Part shown: in pieces, positions 51,390 through 61,125 of the stretch | How positions within the stretch are numbered: position 1 is the first letter of the stretch | Layout: every line of letters starts with the position of its first letter | DNA from: UBA3910 sp002391465 | GTDB taxonomy: Bacteria > Bacillota > Limnochordia > Darwinibacteriales > Darwinibacteriaceae | Length of the DNA stretch: 64,000 nt | Direction: 5' to 3' | NCBI GenBank assembly: GCA_030054835.1 | Contig: JASGVS010000035.1 | Span: forward strand, 21,749 to 85,748 | The notes under the pieces: generated by a model | Told to the model about the DNA's origin: nothing | What the model saw: the letters and a program-made list of their open reading frames with translations, nothing else | The model's database searches: none | Program-made: the position numbers and the translations under genes

Positions 51390-52181
51390 TTATGTTAGAT
51401 CTATCGTGCCTTCAAATACCTTCTCTGCTGGGCCAGTCATGAGAACTCGGTTTTCAGGCGTGTGTTCTATGAACAGGTCCCCGCCGGGCAGAGTCACCCT
51501 CACTCGCCCTTTAGTTAAGCCAATCCTTCCCGCTGTGACAGCGGCGGCGCAGGCACCCGTACCGCAGGCCAGTGTTGGCCCAGCTCCCCTCTCCCACACC
51601 CGCACCAGCAGGTGCTGTGAATTCAGAACCTGTGTAAACTCAATATTCGCTCCCTGAGGCCAAACTGAGGCCTGTTCCAAGCGAGGTCCCCAGAACTCGA
51701 AGTCCAGCTTGGACAGATCATCGAGGAACACTACTCCATGGGGATTACCCATGGACACAGGATAGATCTGCCAAGATTGGCCATGGGATACAACCCCAAT
51801 AGGTTTTCCCTGGTTAAAGGAAAAGTCCGGTTCACCCATGTCCACCGTGTACTGGCCATTCCGGAACGTAACTTTTTTCACGCCACTCCGCGTGTTAATC
51901 TCCATACTTGGCCCCTCTACTAGATCCGCAGCAAGGAGATAGTCTGCTACGCAGCGCAGCGCATTTCCGCACATTTCCGCCTCTGTTCCATCGGCGTTGA
52001 AGATACGCATAGCGTACAATCCCATCATCTTAGTGATGAGCACCAGTCCGTCCGCTCCGATACCGAAATTACGGTGGCAGAGCTTTTGGGCCAGCTCCTC
52101 ACCCCGAACAACCAGTTCCCCTTCAAAGTCCTCGATGAAGACAAAGTCATTGCCTAGGCCGTGATACTTAATGAATTTCAT
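51390..52181 (-). CDS. dapF: diaminopimelate epimerase
   Basis: A 263-residue PLP-independent racemase. The two catalytic Cys lie in EMCGNALR and LACGTGACA. HGLGNDFV at the N-terminus is typical. It converts LL-DAP to meso-DAP for lysine and peptidoglycan. Second-to-last gene of the operon starting with the aminotransferase fusion. Confidence 0.95.
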   Translation of the reverse strand: MKFIKYHGLGNDFVFIEDFEGELVVRGEELAQKLCHRNFGIGADGLVLITKMMGLYAMRIFNADGTEAEMCGNALRCVADYLLAADLVEGPSMEINTRSGVKKVTFRNGQYTVDMGEPDFSFNQGKPIGVVSHGQSWQIYPVSMGNPHGVVFLDDLSKLDFEFWGPRLEQASVWPQGANIEFTQVLNSQHLLVRVWERGAGPTLACGTGACAAAVTAGRIGLTKGRVRVTLPGGDLFIEHTPENRVLMTGPAEKVFEGTIDLT

Positions 52182-52205
52182 ACAGACACCCCATCTCCTT
52201 CTTGA

Positions 52206-53468
52206 CTAAAGCAGATGATCAGCAACTTTGCTCACAACCGCTACCAGATCCTCCAGATCCTGCTCAGTAACAAGATGATTGAGATGGATCTGCACAGCCC
52301 TACTCAGCAGATCGAGACTGCGCGGACAAGTAGCCCGCGAGTATTCCACGTTACCACCGTAAATGGGCGAGTTCCAGGGATAGCTGCCGCCCCACGCATC
52401 CTGTTTTCGAACGAGAAACTCCCAGTTAATGTAGATGTGCTGATCTGTTGCTGTCTCATCATAGACCTGAAAGGCGGGAATTCCTTCTGCAGTTATGGCT
52501 TGGGCCGCAAGGCGGGCACTTTCGGCATCGGCCGTGTAGAAAATGAGGCTGACACCCAAATCCCGCTCTGTGCCGAATACTGGGGATAACTCAATTTTTT
52601 CCTGCCCACGCAGTCTTTGAACAAGCTGTGCCTTGTTCTTCTGCGTCCTCTCCAGCATTTCCGTCAATTTGGTGAGCTGGCCTAGGCTCAAAGCAGCCTG
52701 CAGTTCAGTTAACCGATAATTCTGGCCCGGAAAGGCGGGGATCTTCCGATCAATAAAACGGAATTGGTACCCGGCACCGTCATGATACAGCACTGCCCTC
52801 TGCCAGGTTTCTTCATCGTCCGTGACCAGCATGCCCCCCTCGCCGGTGGTTATCACCTTGGACTGCTGCAGACTGAAACAACCCACATCGCCCATCGAAC
52901 CCAACATCCGCCCACGGTACATACCGCCGTTAGCCTGGGCCACGTCCTCAATCACCTTCAGATCGTGCTTGCGAGCAACTGCGAGAAGGGGATCAAGGTC
53001 GGCAGAAATGCCGCGCATATGAACTACGATTATGGCCTTGGTGCGGGAACTGACTTTTCGCTCCACATCGGCCGGATCCAGCGTTAGGCTGCTGTCTATC
53101 TCAGCTATCACAGGCACTGCGTTAACCAACAGGACTGCAGCAGCGGTGGCGACCCAAGTGTAGGCCGGAATAATCACCTCATCACCAGGTCCCACACCAA
53201 CAGCAATCAACGCACTGATCAGGGCAGACGTGCCCGAATTGACAGCCAAGGCGTAGTCCACTCCCAAAAACCGCTTGTACTCTTCTTCCAGCAAGGCGGT
53301 TTCAGACTCTTCCAAGCCCTCTGGGAAGTAGCGAAAAACTCGCTTTTTCTCCAGTACCCGCAAGACGCGCTCCTTTTCTTCCGCGCCCAATTCCTCGCTA
53401 CCCATATACTTAGAGACCCACTCTCTTGTGCGGATAGGTGTGCCTCCGTGAATCGCTAATTTGTCCAT
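52206..53468 (-). CDS. DegT/DnrJ/EryC1/StrS family aminotransferase
   Basis: A 420-residue PLP enzyme. The cofactor-binding Lys is in QQSKVITTGEGG, with NSGTSALISAL binding phosphate and the Asp in VIEDVAQANGG. Family members aminate keto-sugars or act on other aldehydes. The ATG at 53468 follows GGAAGTGAGC. No sugar nucleotide genes are next to it, so the substrate is open. Confidence 0.92.
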   Translation of the reverse strand: MDKLAIHGGTPIRTREWVSKYMGSEELGAEEKERVLRVLEKKRVFRYFPEGLEESETALLEEEYKRFLGVDYALAVNSGTSALISALIAVGVGPGDEVIIPAYTWVATAAAVLLVNAVPVIAEIDSSLTLDPADVERKVSSRTKAIIVVHMRGISADLDPLLAVARKHDLKVIEDVAQANGGMYRGRMLGSMGDVGCFSLQQSKVITTGEGGMLVTDDEETWQRAVLYHDGAGYQFRFIDRKIPAFPGQNYRLTELQAALSLGQLTKLTEMLERTQKNKAQLVQRLRGQEKIELSPVFGTERDLGVSLIFYTADAESARLAAQAITAEGIPAFQVYDETATDQHIYINWEFLVRKQDAWGGSYPWNSPIYGGNVEYSRATCPRSLDLLSRAVQIHLNHLVTEQDLEDLVAVVSKVADHLL

Positions 53469-53506
53469 TCTGCTCACTTCCATTGAGAAAATAACCTGTA
53501 GTGTAG

Positions 53507-56170
53507 CTATTTTTCTTGACTCGCAGTCAAACTCCTTTTCCCCACTACCCCATTCTCAGAGGTACTCTGCCTGCGCAAACTACGTACCCTCTCCCATGCC
53601 TCGTCCGGTAGGGGACGATCGAAGGTGCGGAAGCCCGCAAGCTCAAATCCCTGCATCTGAGCCAACTCCCTAACGCGGTGCAGCTGAGCCAGATTCAGAT
53701 CAACGCCCAGGCTGGTGTGCTCGTAGTGTTTCTCCAGTGCCAGCATGAACGTTTCGGACATACAGGCGAAGGCTGTACCCGGTTCAAAGCCGAAGTTCCA
53801 GCCCAAATCGGGCCTGTTGGGTACAGCGACCACACCGCCATCTATCAGAAGAACATCGGGACGTTCTTCCGGCAGCTCTGGGCTCACGTTACTGGGCCGA
53901 GACATGTCGCAGACCAGTGCTCCCCACTTTAACACATCGGGTGTAATCAGTTTTTCCAGGCTGCTCGTGGCCACCATGATCACATCTGCCCGCGGGAGAT
54001 GTTCCCTTCTATCGAGCGTAAGCGTTAATGGTGCCCCGTCCTCGAGCTGGCTCCGAACCCAGTCAATTCGATCCGCTAGAGGAGCATCCGCTTCCGGTAC
54101 TTCGTTTAAACGAGCGGCGTAATCCCCCAGCGTACCAGTGGGAAACTTGTGTCCCTCAGCCGCCATCGTTCTGAGACTGGCAATAATCTCCCAGGCCACC
54201 CTCAGCATACGGTACTCACTCTTCTCGGGACGATTGGGATTACCAACCAAAATGAGTTCTCGCACTTCCTCCGCCAGCAGCAGGGATAAGGCCTTCCCAA
54301 TTGCACCTCCGGCACCAACTACAGCGGCGGTCACTTGGCTCAATTCCAACCCGAGACGTTTGGCAGCTTCCAGCACTGCCTCCACGCCAGAGACAACGGT
54401 ATAGCTGTTGCCTGTGGTAAGGGCTACGTTTGTATAGGGCAGAAGCGAACGTCCGCCCATTGTCACCACACTGGTATAAGCACCCAACCCAACCAGCTTA
54501 GCACCCCGCTGGGCCCCCAACTCCACCGCTTTCATAATCTCGGTAATGGCTTCTTCCCTACCCAGTTCGAGCAGCTGCTCTGCCGTTTTGGGCACACAGA
54601 TAAACTCGCCGTAGGCGGTTCTGCCATCTTTGGCGGTTATTCTTGTTTCACTAATGACAAAGGGTTCAACCATGTCATTCCAGCGCGAGGCCAGATCCTC
54701 AAGCTGTTCACCGCTGAGCCGTTTTAGGCTGGCATCAAAGTCGGTATAGCTCTGCAAGTCTAGTGGATGGACTAAAAAGGCAAAGCGGCCATCGTCTGCC
54801 TGAGGTTCCCCTTTGACATTCCCCGAAACTTTCGTCTCAAGAGAATTGTTTTTGTCTGCTTCGTACCCAACCAGGTGGCCAAGGAACATGGCAGTATTGC
54901 GTTGGGCTAGGGTCTCCACTGCGCGGTGTACCGCTTCCCCAATTCGCCGAATCTGTTCCTTCGTCATTACCAAAGGCGGCTCAATCCTGATTACATCTGC
55001 TCCATTTAGAGTAGGCGCCACTCGAATTTTTTCCACATTAAGCAGGTACGATGCGACCATGGGCGTTAGCATCTCCTGTTCAGCCATCACACCAAGGAGG
55101 CTGTCGGGATAACCTTCCCTACTGGCGTTAAACTCAATGCCCAGCATCAATCCGCGGCCCCGTATACGGCCAATAATCTGCGGATACTTAGCGGCTGTTT
55201 CACTCAGCATGTCTTTTAGAAGGGCTCCCTTTTCCGCTATTTCAGCAAGCAGAGCGCCGTTATCCCGGGTTAAAATGTCCAGAACGGCTAAACCTATCCG
55301 ACAACCCAGGGTATTTCCCGCAAAGGTGGAGGAATGTTTCAGAGCAAAGTCTTCGCTATAAACCTCGTCACGACACAAAACCGCACCTATCGGGTAGAGA
55401 CCACCGCCTAAAGCCTTAGCCAACACCATAACATCGGGTGTTACCCCTTCAGCTTCGCAGGCAAAAAGCGTTCCGGTCCTGCCTAGACCTGTCTGAATCT
55501 CATCGAAGATAGTTAAAACACCGTATTGGGCACACAAATCCTGTACCCCGCGTAGATAGCCCTGGGGAGGCTCCACAATGCCCCCTTCACCTTGGATAGG
55601 TTCCACAATAAAGGCAGCCGTTTCTTGGCCCATCTCCTGTAAGAATTCTGCCAGGGCAGCAAGGTCGCCATAGGGGATATGATAGAAACCTTTGGTCGGT
55701 GCTCCAAATCCTTCTTGATAGCCTTTGTTGCCCGTAGCAGAAAGCGCTCCCAGCGTCTTGCCATGGAAGCTGTTGCGTGTGGAGAGGATATACTGCCTCC
55801 CCGTGCTGGCCCGGCACAATTTAAACGCAGCCTCTACCGCTTCCGCACCGCTGTTTGCAAAAGTCACTTTATTCAGCCCATCTGGGGCCAATTCCACGAG
55901 GCGCTTGGCCAAAGCACCGGCAGCCTCCAGAAAGGATGGCTGGATAAAGCTGGGCTCCTGCCTCGCCCGTACGTCTTCCAGGGCAGCCCAGATCTCAGGC
56001 GGGTTAAACCCAAACGGAAGGGCACCGTAGGCCGCAATACAGTCCAGGTACTCTTCACCTTTTTCATCGTAAAGGTAACACCCTGTTCCGCGTACAAACC
56101 GCTTATCTAAGCCTATGTCCTGCAGTAGTTTCCCTAAGTGGGGATTGACAAACTCTATGTAGGGATGCAT
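53507..56170 (-). CDS. class III aminotransferase fused to acyl-ACP-reductase-like domain
   Basis: An 887-residue two-domain protein. Residues 1-425 are a class III PLP aminotransferase (ornithine/acetylornithine-like), with FDEIQTG (Asp223) and the Schiff-base Lys252 in LAKALGGG. Residues about 465-855 resemble cyanobacterial acyl-ACP reductase: a nucleotide loop GAGGAIG (619-625), an earlier GLGAYTSVV segment, and Cys803 in AFACMSE, which aligns with the thioester-forming Cys of that enzyme. A natural reading is reduction of a thioester to an aldehyde that the aminotransferase then aminates, or the reverse. This is inference. It leads an operon with a DegT aminotransferase, dapF and a GDPD gene. 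Confidence 0.85.
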   Translation of the reverse strand: MHPYIEFVNPHLGKLLQDIGLDKRFVRGTGCYLYDEKGEEYLDCIAAYGALPFGFNPPEIWAALEDVRARQEPSFIQPSFLEAAGALAKRLVELAPDGLNKVTFANSGAEAVEAAFKLCRASTGRQYILSTRNSFHGKTLGALSATGNKGYQEGFGAPTKGFYHIPYGDLAALAEFLQEMGQETAAFIVEPIQGEGGIVEPPQGYLRGVQDLCAQYGVLTIFDEIQTGLGRTGTLFACEAEGVTPDVMVLAKALGGGLYPIGAVLCRDEVYSEDFALKHSSTFAGNTLGCRIGLAVLDILTRDNGALLAEIAEKGALLKDMLSETAAKYPQIIGRIRGRGLMLGIEFNASREGYPDSLLGVMAEQEMLTPMVASYLLNVEKIRVAPTLNGADVIRIEPPLVMTKEQIRRIGEAVHRAVETLAQRNTAMFLGHLVGYEADKNNSLETKVSGNVKGEPQADDGRFAFLVHPLDLQSYTDFDASLKRLSGEQLEDLASRWNDMVEPFVISETRITAKDGRTAYGEFICVPKTAEQLLELGREEAITEIMKAVELGAQRGAKLVGLGAYTSVVTMGGRSLLPYTNVALTTGNSYTVVSGVEAVLEAAKRLGLELSQVTAAVVGAGGAIGKALSLLLAEEVRELILVGNPNRPEKSEYRMLRVAWEIIASLRTMAAEGHKFPTGTLGDYAARLNEVPEADAPLADRIDWVRSQLEDGAPLTLTLDRREHLPRADVIMVATSSLEKLITPDVLKWGALVCDMSRPSNVSPELPEERPDVLLIDGGVVAVPNRPDLGWNFGFEPGTAFACMSETFMLALEKHYEHTSLGVDLNLAQLHRVRELAQMQGFELAGFRTFDRPLPDEAWERVRSLRRQSTSENGVVGKRSLTASQEK

Positions 56171-56288
56171 CTACTCAGCCTCCTTGTTCGTTGAGCACAG
56201 TTTGTGCACATAAATTATTGTAACAAGTTTAGGCAGGAGTTTCAATCTAAGAACGCAAAATACAGAGAGACAAAAGGGGGACTTAAAT

Positions 56289-56711
56289 ATGGAGACATAT
56301 AGAAAACTGACATCAGAAGAATTTGAGGCAGCCTTGGCCCTTCGCATCAAGGTATTTGTGGACGAACAGAATGTACCCTTGGAAGAAGAGCATGATAAGT
56401 TTGACGAACAGGCAGTACACTTCGGCATTTTCCACGGTGAGACTTTGGTGGGTACTGGACGCCTGCTAACCCAGGGAAAGGAAGCTAAAGTCGGCCGAGT
56501 AGCCATCCTGAAAGGATTCCGCGGCGAAGGTTTGGGTAGTAAACTGCTCGAGCTAATGCTGGCAGAAGCGAAAGAGAAAGGCTGCACCGAATGCATTGTG
56601 GATGCCCAGCTTCAGGCCATTCCCTTTTATTCCCGTTTGGGCTTTGTGGCCGAAGGAGATGAGTTCCTCGATGGGGGCATCCCCCACCGCAGGATGCGCC
56701 TGCGTCTTTAG
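56289..56711 (+). CDS. GNAT family N-acetyltransferase (ElaA-like)
   Basis: A 140-residue GNAT protein. The acetyl-CoA loop is in VAILKGFRGEGLGSKLLE, and FYSRLGFVAEGDEFLDGGIPH closes the fold. The N-terminal LRIKVFVDEQNVP is typical of the ElaA/YjcF group. Divergent from the aminotransferase fusion. Substrate unknown. Confidence 0.92.
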   Translation: METYRKLTSEEFEAALALRIKVFVDEQNVPLEEEHDKFDEQAVHFGIFHGETLVGTGRLLTQGKEAKVGRVAILKGFRGEGLGSKLLELMLAEAKEKGCTECIVDAQLQAIPFYSRLGFVAEGDEFLDGGIPHRRMRLRL

Positions 56712-56729
56712 GGATGGGAGGCAGTAGCA

Positions 56730-57440
56730 TTGAAAAAATGTGTGTTAGTACTTGTTGCTTTTTTGCTCGTTACCACTGCGGCTTGGGCCCAGTCTGACCC
56801 TGACTTGCTGGCCGCTTATCTGTCCCGTGTGGAAATCCAAATGAACAGACTGACTGCCCTGATCAACCTGGGCAGCGTTCCGGAAATCAGGCTCCTGTTG
56901 AGCCATGAGCTGACAGAGGCGGGCTTGGCTGAATATCTGGCCAACCTCCCCCCCGATTTAGGCGAGATCTGGGTGGAAACAATGGAAGTGACCGGGTCGG
57001 AACTGGGAAGTCCCTTTGCAGTCGTTTTTCGCACAGAGAGTGGAGCCCGTTTTTCCGCCCTATTAGGCTGGCAGGAAGAAAGCGGCCAGCTGAAGCTGAC
57101 CGGCTTTTTGCTCACTCCGTACCAACAACGGGTTTCGGGAGAACTGCGCCAATCGCTGGAAGACCTCGTACATGAGCTTAAGGAGGCTGTTCACCTACAG
57201 CAGTACGAACGCTTCCTTACACTGCTAGGCGATGGGGCGAACTCTGATCAGGCCTGGGGATTTTTCAGAAGCCTGAACCCCCATTCCCCTTGGTATCTAA
57301 CCTACGTAGCGCTGGAACCGGTCAGCCTGACCATTGCCGTGCCCCAATCTCCCCAGCTTAAGCTTCTGGTCAACCTAGAGCTAATTGCTGGCGAGACCAG
57401 CTGGTTAATCGAGACTGTGGAAGCTATCCCCTTGTGGTAA
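56730..57440 (+). CDS. secreted protein of unknown function
   Basis: A 236-residue protein with a signal peptide cleaved near TTAAWAQ (residue 21). The mature part has two similar halves, each with a helical stretch then a beta-rich segment. No catalytic motif is seen. TTG start after GGGAGG, 18 nt past the GNAT gene. Its last 36 nt overlap the convergent Gate-domain gene. Confidence 0.72.
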   Translation: MKKCVLVLVAFLLVTTAAWAQSDPDLLAAYLSRVEIQMNRLTALINLGSVPEIRLLLSHELTEAGLAEYLANLPPDLGEIWVETMEVTGSELGSPFAVVFRTESGARFSALLGWQEESGQLKLTGFLLTPYQQRVSGELRQSLEDLVHELKEAVHLQQYERFLTLLGDGANSDQAWGFFRSLNPHSPWYLTYVALEPVSLTIAVPQSPQLKLLVNLELIAGETSWLIETVEAIPLW

Positions 57441-57872
57441 GGGGAGCCTTGTTCCAAATTTGTGCAGGAGATAGGCAACCCCGTAGGCTGCAGCCAGCCG
57501 AGGTACGAGCAAAACGAGCAGCGGCGCACCGAGGGTGAGGAAAATAATGGTGTCCTCAATCAGAGCATGGGCTATTGCAATGAAGGAACCCATTATTTTG
57601 ACTTCCCGCTCGGTGACTTTTCCTTCCCGTACGTGGTTGATGATTACTCCCGAGCCAAAGGTCAAGCCGAAAACCATGGCCACCACTACCGGAAAGGCAC
57701 CCTCTTCCGAAAGGCCAATCTTCTGAAATGGGCGAGCTAGGATTCTGTTCAGCCGCTGCAGCAGCCCATTCGCCTGGGCAATCTCCAACGCGATCATAAG
57801 GGGGATAACCACCCTGGCTACAGTCCAGACAGCTTTTAAACCCTGCAGTAAACCTTCCCAAAGCACACTCAT
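57405..57872 (-). CDS. nucleoside-recognition (Gate) domain membrane protein, SpmB-like
   Basis: A 155-residue protein with about four membrane segments and the Gate motif GLTFGSGVIINHVREG. Partner of the next gene; paired Gate proteins include the spore maturation proteins SpmA/SpmB. The start at 57872 overlaps its neighbour (ATGA). Transport role assumed; substrate unknown. Confidence 0.82.
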   Translation of the reverse strand: MSVLWEGLLQGLKAVWTVARVVIPLMIALEIAQANGLLQRLNRILARPFQKIGLSEEGAFPVVVAMVFGLTFGSGVIINHVREGKVTEREVKIMGSFIAIAHALIEDTIIFLTLGAPLLVLLVPRLAAAYGVAYLLHKFGTRLPLPQGDSFHSLD

Positions 57873-58297
57873 GGCAGCATCCACCCCAATACCATCCCTA
57901 TAATAAGTGAGCCCCCTAATCTAATCAAGAAGATGTAACGCAGAGAACCGCCTGCCTTTTTGCTGATGGGCAGTTCAACCAAAAGGGAATGGCAGAAAGT
58001 AAGCATGCCCGCTAGAATCGCGATTTCCCTTAACGGCAAGCTCAGGGCCACAATGCTGCCCGCCGCTGCATAGAGATTTACCAGATAGCCGCTGAACAAA
58101 ACGATGGCAGCTTGGCCAGATAAACCAAAGAGCCCCATATAAGGGGCAAAAAAGTCAGTAATAACATCCAAAAGTCCGCTGGCTTTGAAAACGGTTACCA
58201 CCATGGCGGTAGGCACAAGGATCTTCGCCAACTCCCAAGTGGTTTCCATGCCCACACGGGCACCCTTGGCAATCATTTTCCCCTTCACTTCAAGCAT
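57869..58297 (-). CDS. nucleoside-recognition (Gate) domain membrane protein, SpmA-like
   Basis: A 142-residue protein with about four membrane segments and the Gate pattern FSGYLVNLYAAAGSIVAL. It starts within the end of the pseudouridine synthase gene and overlaps the next Gate gene, so the two are made together. Confidence 0.82.
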   Translation of the reverse strand: MLEVKGKMIAKGARVGMETTWELAKILVPTAMVVTVFKASGLLDVITDFFAPYMGLFGLSGQAAIVLFSGYLVNLYAAAGSIVALSLPLREIAILAGMLTFCHSLLVELPISKKAGGSLRYIFLIRLGGSLIIGMVLGWMLP

Positions 58298-59216
58298 GAG
58301 ACACCCTGTCTCCTTTCTTCCCTTCTTTCCACAACTCTACTAGATGTGCAGGCAGTGGACAGTGGATGGTCTGCCTTTGCAGCGTACGCGGATGGATGAA
58401 CTCCAGTCGCCAAGCATGAAGGGCCTGGCCATCTAGGTGGGATCCCGAGCTGTAAAGGGGATCTCCCACTAAAGGATAGCCTAAATCAGCTAAATGCACC
58501 CTGATTTGATGGGTTCGCCCGCTGTCAAGCCGGAGACGTACCAAACTGAGGCCGTGTCTGGTAGCTATCGTCCTGTAATATGTGCGGGCAGCCTTGCCAT
58601 CGTCACTGACAACCCGCTTAACACCGTGCTCCAGGGAACGGCCAATCGCTGCTGAAATGGTACCTTGGCTAGGCTCAGGTCTGCCTTCCACAATGCCCAG
58701 GTACTCCCGGACGAATTCGCCGGTGCGAAGCTGCTGCAGCAACCGCTGGAGGGAGTAAGGTTCTTTGGCCACCATAATCAAGCCAGAGGTATCCCTGTCC
58801 AAGCGGTGGACCAGCCTCACCTTAGCCTCTAGCCCAATGGCCTGCCAATGATGGGCCAGGGCGTTGGCCAAAGTGCCATCCTGGTAACGCCCAGTGGGAT
58901 GCACAGCCATGCCTGACGGTTTGTTCACCACCAGGAGATAATCATCCTCGTATACGATATCCAGGGAAATGGCCTGGGGCTCCAGTTCCGTTTTTTCCTC
59001 AAAAAAGACTATCCGGATCTCATCCCCCGCCTTTACCCGGCGGGTAAGGTAGTCCCTCTTACCATTGAGGAAAACGCCCCCACCACGTTTCATCCGTCTG
59101 ATTAAACCGCGCCCCAAATCAAGCCGGCCGTAGATGATGTCCTTAACCATAAGACCGTCTTCCTCCGGACGCACCACTGTTGTCAGGCCATACTTAAAAT
59201 CGGGCACAGGCACCAC
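58290..59216 (-). CDS. RluA family pseudouridine synthase
   Basis: A 308-residue enzyme with the catalytic motif HRLDRDTSG (Asp in the middle), an N-terminal S4-like region (about 15-75) and HQIRVHLADLGYPLVGD. It pseudouridylates rRNA or tRNA; the site cannot be told. GTG start just after AGGAGGTGG. Confidence 0.93.
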   Translation of the reverse strand: MVPVPDFKYGLTTVVRPEEDGLMVKDIIYGRLDLGRGLIRRMKRGGGVFLNGKRDYLTRRVKAGDEIRIVFFEEKTELEPQAISLDIVYEDDYLLVVNKPSGMAVHPTGRYQDGTLANALAHHWQAIGLEAKVRLVHRLDRDTSGLIMVAKEPYSLQRLLQQLRTGEFVREYLGIVEGRPEPSQGTISAAIGRSLEHGVKRVVSDDGKAARTYYRTIATRHGLSLVRLRLDSGRTHQIRVHLADLGYPLVGDPLYSSGSHLDGQALHAWRLEFIHPRTLQRQTIHCPLPAHLVELWKEGKKGDRVSHA

Positions 59217-59262
59217 CCCACCTCCTATTCTAACCCAGCGAGGCGGCAGTTGACAAACAAAA

Positions 59263-59280
59263 AGAGGCCGTGGGGCCTCT
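59263..59280 (-). terminator. intrinsic terminator after the DUF1540 gene
   Basis: AGAGGCC pairs with GGCCTCT on the minus strand, followed by TTTTTGTTTG. Confidence 0.85.
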
Positions 59281-59292
59281 CTTCGCTCTCAA

Positions 59293-59544
59293 TTATGACT
59301 TGTAGACGTTGTCCTCTTCCATGTGGGGCGAGCCCTTTGCCACAAAGGTTTTGCAGCACGTCTCCATACACGAGTCCACCGCTGATGGGGTTATTTGCGA
59401 CGCCTGGGGAGCATCGAAGGTATCGGGCATATCCGCTCCGATTTTGTCCGTGGTGATCATTATCTTTGAGGCAGTGCAGACATTTCCCTGTTCCCAGTAA
59501 TGGCAGTTGTTCACACTGCAGTAAACGTTTTGAACCAAATTCAC
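59293..59544 (-). CDS. DUF1540 cysteine-rich protein
   Basis: An 83-residue protein with six Cys in DUF1540-like spacing (CSVNNCHYWEQGNVC and CMETCC). DUF1540 proteins are small, common in spore formers and probably bind metal. A single-gene unit with its own terminator. Confidence 0.82.
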   Translation of the reverse strand: MNLVQNVYCSVNNCHYWEQGNVCTASKIMITTDKIGADMPDTFDAPQASQITPSAVDSCMETCCKTFVAKGSPHMEEDNVYKS

Positions 59545-59637
59545 TCTCTCCTTCTTCTGCTAGGTACTGTCTCTAGTGTCTCACCAGAGAAGGAGAATAT
59601 TCCCCATCCATCTCTTCCATGGACTGGGTTACGCCTC

Positions 59638-61002
59638 TTAATCCTTCTGGAAGCTTTCGAGCCGCTTCACCAGTTCCTTTTCAAGTTCCTCAAAGCCCGG
59701 TTTGCCAAGTAAGGCAAACATGTTGCGTTTATAAGCTTCCACCCCCGGTTGATCAAAGGGGTTTACTCCCAGAAGGTAACCGCTCATGGCGCAGGCCTTG
59801 AAGAAGAAACACACCATCGCGCCAAAGTAGTAGGCGTTAAGTTCTGGGATCTCCAGCACTAAATTGGGCACTCCCCCATCCGTGTGGGCTAAGACAGTGC
59901 CGCGAAATGCCTGCTCATTAATGTAACTGAGCGACTTCCCCGCCACATAATTGAGGCCATCCAAATCGGCCTGATCCTCCGGGATTAGGTAGTCCTTACC
60001 CCCATTGGAAAACCAAAGGGTGGTAGCAAACATGCTCCGCGTCCCATCCTGGAGGAATTGTCCCAATGAATGGAGATCGGTGGTGAAGTTGACGGAAGCG
60101 GGGAATATCCCCTTCTGGTCCTTACCCTCACTTTCGCCAAAGAGCTGTTTCCACCATTCACTGAAGTACTGCAGGGCAGGCTCATAGTTGACCAGTACCT
60201 CGACCGTTTTCCCCTTTCGGTAGAGGATGTTGCGCAGGGCAGCATACTGATAGGCTTCATTCTCAGCCAGATCAGGGGAGTTGTAGAGCTCCATGGCTGC
60301 TGCGGCCCCTTTTAGCATCTGGTCGATGTCAATTCCAGCAACCGCAATGGGCAGTAGACCAACGGCTGTGAGGACGGAGAAACGGCCGCCCACATCGTCT
60401 GGAATTACAAACGTGGCATAGCCCTCCCCCTCGGCCATTTCCTTCAGCGCCCCCCGGGCTTTGTCCGTTGTGGCATAGATCCGCGAGCGGGCTCCTTCCG
60501 CCCCATACTTCTCCTCCAAGAGCTGTTTGAAGGCTCTGAAAGCTAGAGCCGGTTCGGTGGTGGTACCCGATTTGGATATAACGTTGATGGAAAAGTCCTT
60601 GTCTCGCACAACTTCCATCAAATCCTGCAGGTATCTTCCGCTGATCGCTTGACCGGCAAAGAAAACCTGTGGGGTTTTCCTTTCCTCCTGTGGCAGGAGG
60701 TTGTAAAAGGAATGGGACAGCATTTCCATAGCCGCTCTCGCTCCTAAATAGGAACCGCCAATTCCGATTACGATCAACACGTCCGAATCGGACTGGATCT
60801 TCGCTGCCGCCGCCTTGATCCGGGCCAGCTCCTCCCGATCGAAGTTATTCGGCAGATCGAGCCAGCCTAGAAAGTCACTGCCAGCACCGGTGCGGCTCTG
60901 CAGCTGCTCGTGGGCCAGCGCCACATAGGGGGCCAGAACCTCCAGTTCCTCCTGCCTAATGAACGGAACAGCATATTCGTACCTGAATTTCAACTGCTTC
61001 AT
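59638..61002 (-). CDS. pgi: glucose-6-phosphate isomerase
   Basis: A 454-residue phosphosugar isomerase. GIGGSYLGARAAMEML is the first SIS-domain signature, SKSGTTTEP binds the phosphate, and VGGRFSVLTAVGLLP carries the signature Arg. It interconverts glucose-6-phosphate and fructose-6-phosphate. Full length for the short bacterial type. Confidence 0.96.
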   Translation of the reverse strand: MKQLKFRYEYAVPFIRQEELEVLAPYVALAHEQLQSRTGAGSDFLGWLDLPNNFDREELARIKAAAAKIQSDSDVLIVIGIGGSYLGARAAMEMLSHSFYNLLPQEERKTPQVFFAGQAISGRYLQDLMEVVRDKDFSINVISKSGTTTEPALAFRAFKQLLEEKYGAEGARSRIYATTDKARGALKEMAEGEGYATFVIPDDVGGRFSVLTAVGLLPIAVAGIDIDQMLKGAAAAMELYNSPDLAENEAYQYAALRNILYRKGKTVEVLVNYEPALQYFSEWWKQLFGESEGKDQKGIFPASVNFTTDLHSLGQFLQDGTRSMFATTLWFSNGGKDYLIPEDQADLDGLNYVAGKSLSYINEQAFRGTVLAHTDGGVPNLVLEIPELNAYYFGAMVCFFFKACAMSGYLLGVNPFDQPGVEAYKRNMFALLGKPGFEELEKELVKRLESFQKD

Positions 61003-61071
61003 GGTGAGATCTCTCCTTCAGCTCGTAACAATTATATCCAGGAATACTACATAGACCGACCGTAACCCTTC

Positions 61072-61101
61072 TTTACAGTCTTGTCCCCATTGTGCTACAC
61101 T
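61072..61101 (+). promoter_or_regulatory. promoter of the MTA/SAH nucleosidase gene
   Basis: TTTACA and TACACT lie 18 nt apart. The spacer holds CTTGTCCCC with the same spacing to CTACACTG as in the two sporulation-type promoters at 32.5 and 35.0 kb. Confidence 0.5.
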
Positions 61102-61125
61102 GAAACCGAAACAGAGGTGATTAGA

